The position numbers were made by a program, and so were the translations under genes. This document shows, piece by piece, positions 7,145 through 8,480 of a stretch of 8,480 nt of DNA; position 1 is the first letter of the stretch, and every line of letters begins with the position of its first letter. The notes beneath the pieces were generated by a model. It searched no databases and was not told the origin of the DNA. It saw only the letters and a list, made by a program, of their open reading frames with translations. Source of the stretch: Acidobacteriota bacterium (GTDB lineage Bacteria > Acidobacteriota > Vicinamibacteria > Vicinamibacterales > UBA2999); assembly GCA_013813075.1 (NCBI GenBank), contig JACCSI010000521.1, positions 1 to 8,480 of the forward strand. Direction: 5' to 3'.

Positions 7145-8371
7145 CTACGGCCGGTTTGAGATGCGATACAGATGGCTGTCGGTGCGGATAAACAGGGATC
7201 CGCCGGACACGGCCATGGATGCCAGCATCGAACCGTCGAGCATGCTGCTTCCGATCCGCTGAAACCGTTTCCCCGGAGCGATGGTCGTGACCCCACCATG
7301 CTCGCCGAGAAAGTAAATCCGACCGTCGGCCAGGACTGGTGACGCGGAATAGGTGCCTCCCAATCGCATCTGCCAGTGGACGGCCCCCGTGCGCGCATCG
7401 AGGCACGACGCGATGCCGCCGTCGGTCACCACATACAGCTCGTCGCCAACCAGCAGCGGCGACGGTGTATGTGGGGCGCCGCGCTGCAGTGTCCACGCGA
7501 CGTGGGTCCGGGTGACGTCGCCGGTGCCGTCCGCCCGCACGGCCATCATCGCTGGCTGTTGGAAGCCGGTGACAATAAAAACCAAGCCGTGTCCATAGAC
7601 GGGCTGGGGCACGTTCGAAAATCCATCGCCATAACCAACACGCCAAATCTCCTGGCCGGTGTCCGGTTCGTAGGCGGTGGCGCGAAACGCGCCGACGCTC
7701 ACAATCTGGTCGCGATCTCCCACACGAATGACCAGCGGCGTCGTGTATGCCTGGTCAGCCGGCTGGCGGCGATTCGTTTTCCACTTCACTTTGCCGGTGC
7801 GCTTGTCGAGGGCGACCACGAAAGCCTGGTCGTGTCCGTCGCAGCTGAGAATCAGCAGGTCCTTATGGACGATCGGGGAGCCGCCGGCCCCGTGTTGCGA
7901 TTCGTACGGGAGCTTGATGCTCCACACGATCGCCCCGTCTGGGGTCAGCGCTGCGGTGCCGTTGGCGCCGAAATGGACGTAGACACGGTCGCCGTCGATG
8001 ACGGGTGTCGGCGAGGCATGACTGTTTTTTGGATTGATGTCGCGACCGCGCCGGAGCCGAAACACCTCCGTATCGACGACTGCCTTGCCCGATTCGACGT
8101 CGTACGCGAGGGCTCGCAAAGAGACGTCGTTGTCGCCGATGGATGTGGTCACCCAGACGCGGCCGCCGGCAACGACCGGAGACGACCAACCGAGTCCCGG
8201 CACGGGCGTCTTCCACGCGACGTGCTTGGTTTCGCTAAATTCGGCCGGAAGATTGGCTTCGGTGGAGTGTCCCTGGCCGGTAGGGCCACGAAACTGCGGC
8301 CAATCCTGGGCCCGGGCGTCCGCCACGGCCGCGGAACACACTACCGCCAGGACAGCGAATGCACGCCGCAT
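7145..8371 (-). CDS. Exported PQQ-like beta-propeller repeat protein
   Basis: This is a 408-residue protein starting at ATG 8371. The signal peptide is MRRAFAVLAVVCSAAVADARA, with a likely cut after ARA at residue 21; Cys12 is not in a lipobox. The mature protein opens with DWPQFRGPTGQG, a conserved opening of exported PQQ-like propeller proteins. About eight blade-like repeats follow, recognised by recurrent SSPVVAGGRVWV (63-74), ASPTPVIDGDRVYV (119-132), GGSPIVHKDLLIL (163-175), YTTPLVI (209-215), NVPQPVYGHGLVFI (253-266), PSPLLVGDELYVV (303-315) and ASPVLADGRIYFL (343-355). Blade ends are of the type LDKRTGKVKW (188-197), YEPDTGQEIW (234-243) and LDARTGAVHW (324-333). No CxxCH haem motif or obvious dehydrogenase active site is present, so a scaffold, sensor or BamB-like binding role is likelier than a true PQQ alcohol dehydrogenase. 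It starts 16 bp after the upstream gene stops, suggesting cotranscription. The Shine-Dalgarno is weak (GAGACC). Fold is confident; function is unknown. Confidence 0.88.
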   Translation of the reverse strand: MRRAFAVLAVVCSAAVADARAQDWPQFRGPTGQGHSTEANLPAEFSETKHVAWKTPVPGLGWSSPVVAGGRVWVTTSIGDNDVSLRALAYDVESGKAVVDTEVFRLRRGRDINPKNSHASPTPVIDGDRVYVHFGANGTAALTPDGAIVWSIKLPYESQHGAGGSPIVHKDLLILSCDGHDQAFVVALDKRTGKVKWKTNRRQPADQAYTTPLVIRVGDRDQIVSVGAFRATAYEPDTGQEIWRVGYGDGFSNVPQPVYGHGLVFIVTGFQQPAMMAVRADGTGDVTRTHVAWTLQRGAPHTPSPLLVGDELYVVTDGGIASCLDARTGAVHWQMRLGGTYSASPVLADGRIYFLGEHGGVTTIAPGKRFQRIGSSMLDGSMLASMAVSGGSLFIRTDSHLYRISNRP

Positions 8372-8387
8372 CGTCAGGTCTCAGTGA

Positions 8388-8480
8388 TTAGTTGGTGCCC
8401 CGGTTGGACGCCTTGCGCCCGATGTCGATGGTCTTGAAACCGGCATCGCCCCAGTTCATGACGAACACGTTGAAGCCTTG
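8388..8480 (-). CDS. C-terminal end of an unidentified gene, 5' part outside the window
   Basis: On the minus strand, 30 sense codons run from the right edge to a TAA stop at 8388-8390. The peptide begins QGFNVFVMNWGDAGFKT and ends with the polar tail ASNRGTN. Third positions are mostly G or C, as in the neighbouring genes. The stop is 16 bp before the ATG of the propeller gene, the spacing expected inside an operon. I do not recognise the family from this fragment. Its reality rests on codon usage, spacing and the clean stop. Confidence 0.6.
   Translation of the reverse strand, partial: QGFNVFVMNWGDAGFKTIDIGRKASNRGTN

Noticed and set aside
5706..7262. A 518-codon open frame on the + strand
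   Set aside because: It runs antisense across the 5' part of uvrA2, the entire methyltransferase gene and the end of the propeller gene. All three of those have clear protein families; this frame has none.
7376..8437. A 353-codon open frame on the + strand
   Set aside because: It is the mirror of the propeller gene; its composition is typical of antisense frames and no signal peptide or domain is visible.

Overview
This window is GC-rich (roughly 60% or more by eye), densely coding bacterial chromosome. It holds four complete genes and two genes cut by the window edges. There is no tRNA, rRNA, CRISPR array, insertion sequence or phage gene. The gene content suggests a free-living Gram-negative soil-type bacterium: a periplasmic Ntn-hydrolase acylase, a DmdC-type acyl-CoA dehydrogenase, a UvrB-domain-less UvrA, an exported methyltransferase and a PQQ-like propeller beginning with the mature motif DWPQFRGPTGQG. 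Acidobacteriota would fit well, but that assignment is an inference from remembered family styles, not a measurement.

Layout: positions 1-1672 (+) encode the C-terminal part, including the whole predicted beta chain, of a penicillin-acylase-family N-terminal-nucleophile hydrolase. After a 115-bp gap, 1788-3644 (+) encodes a 618-residue acyl-CoA dehydrogenase. It converges on, and overlaps by 45 bp, a minus-strand uvrA2-type gene (3600-6143). Upstream of uvrA2 on the same minus strand lie an exported class I SAM-methyltransferase-like protein (6270-7073), an exported PQQ-like beta-propeller protein (7145-8371) and the last 30 codons of an unidentified gene (8388-8480). The minus-strand genes run in the order unknown, propeller, methyltransferase, uvrA2. 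The unknown and propeller genes are only 16 bp apart and are probably cotranscribed. The methyltransferase gene has its own Shine-Dalgarno sequence and a perfect TATAAT hexamer upstream, so it may also be transcribed independently.

The genes do not form one obvious pathway. The acylase and the dehydrogenase could both take part in using acyl compounds. The propeller and methyltransferase are both predicted to be exported. uvrA2 is a DNA-damage-related ATPase. Nothing here shows a complete new system. The oddest item is the methyltransferase: a full Rossmann SAM-binding core behind a clear signal peptide, followed by a beta-rich C-terminal domain, in a compartment not known to contain SAM. Next are the UvrA without a UvrB-binding domain and the hairpin-rich tail-to-tail overlap.
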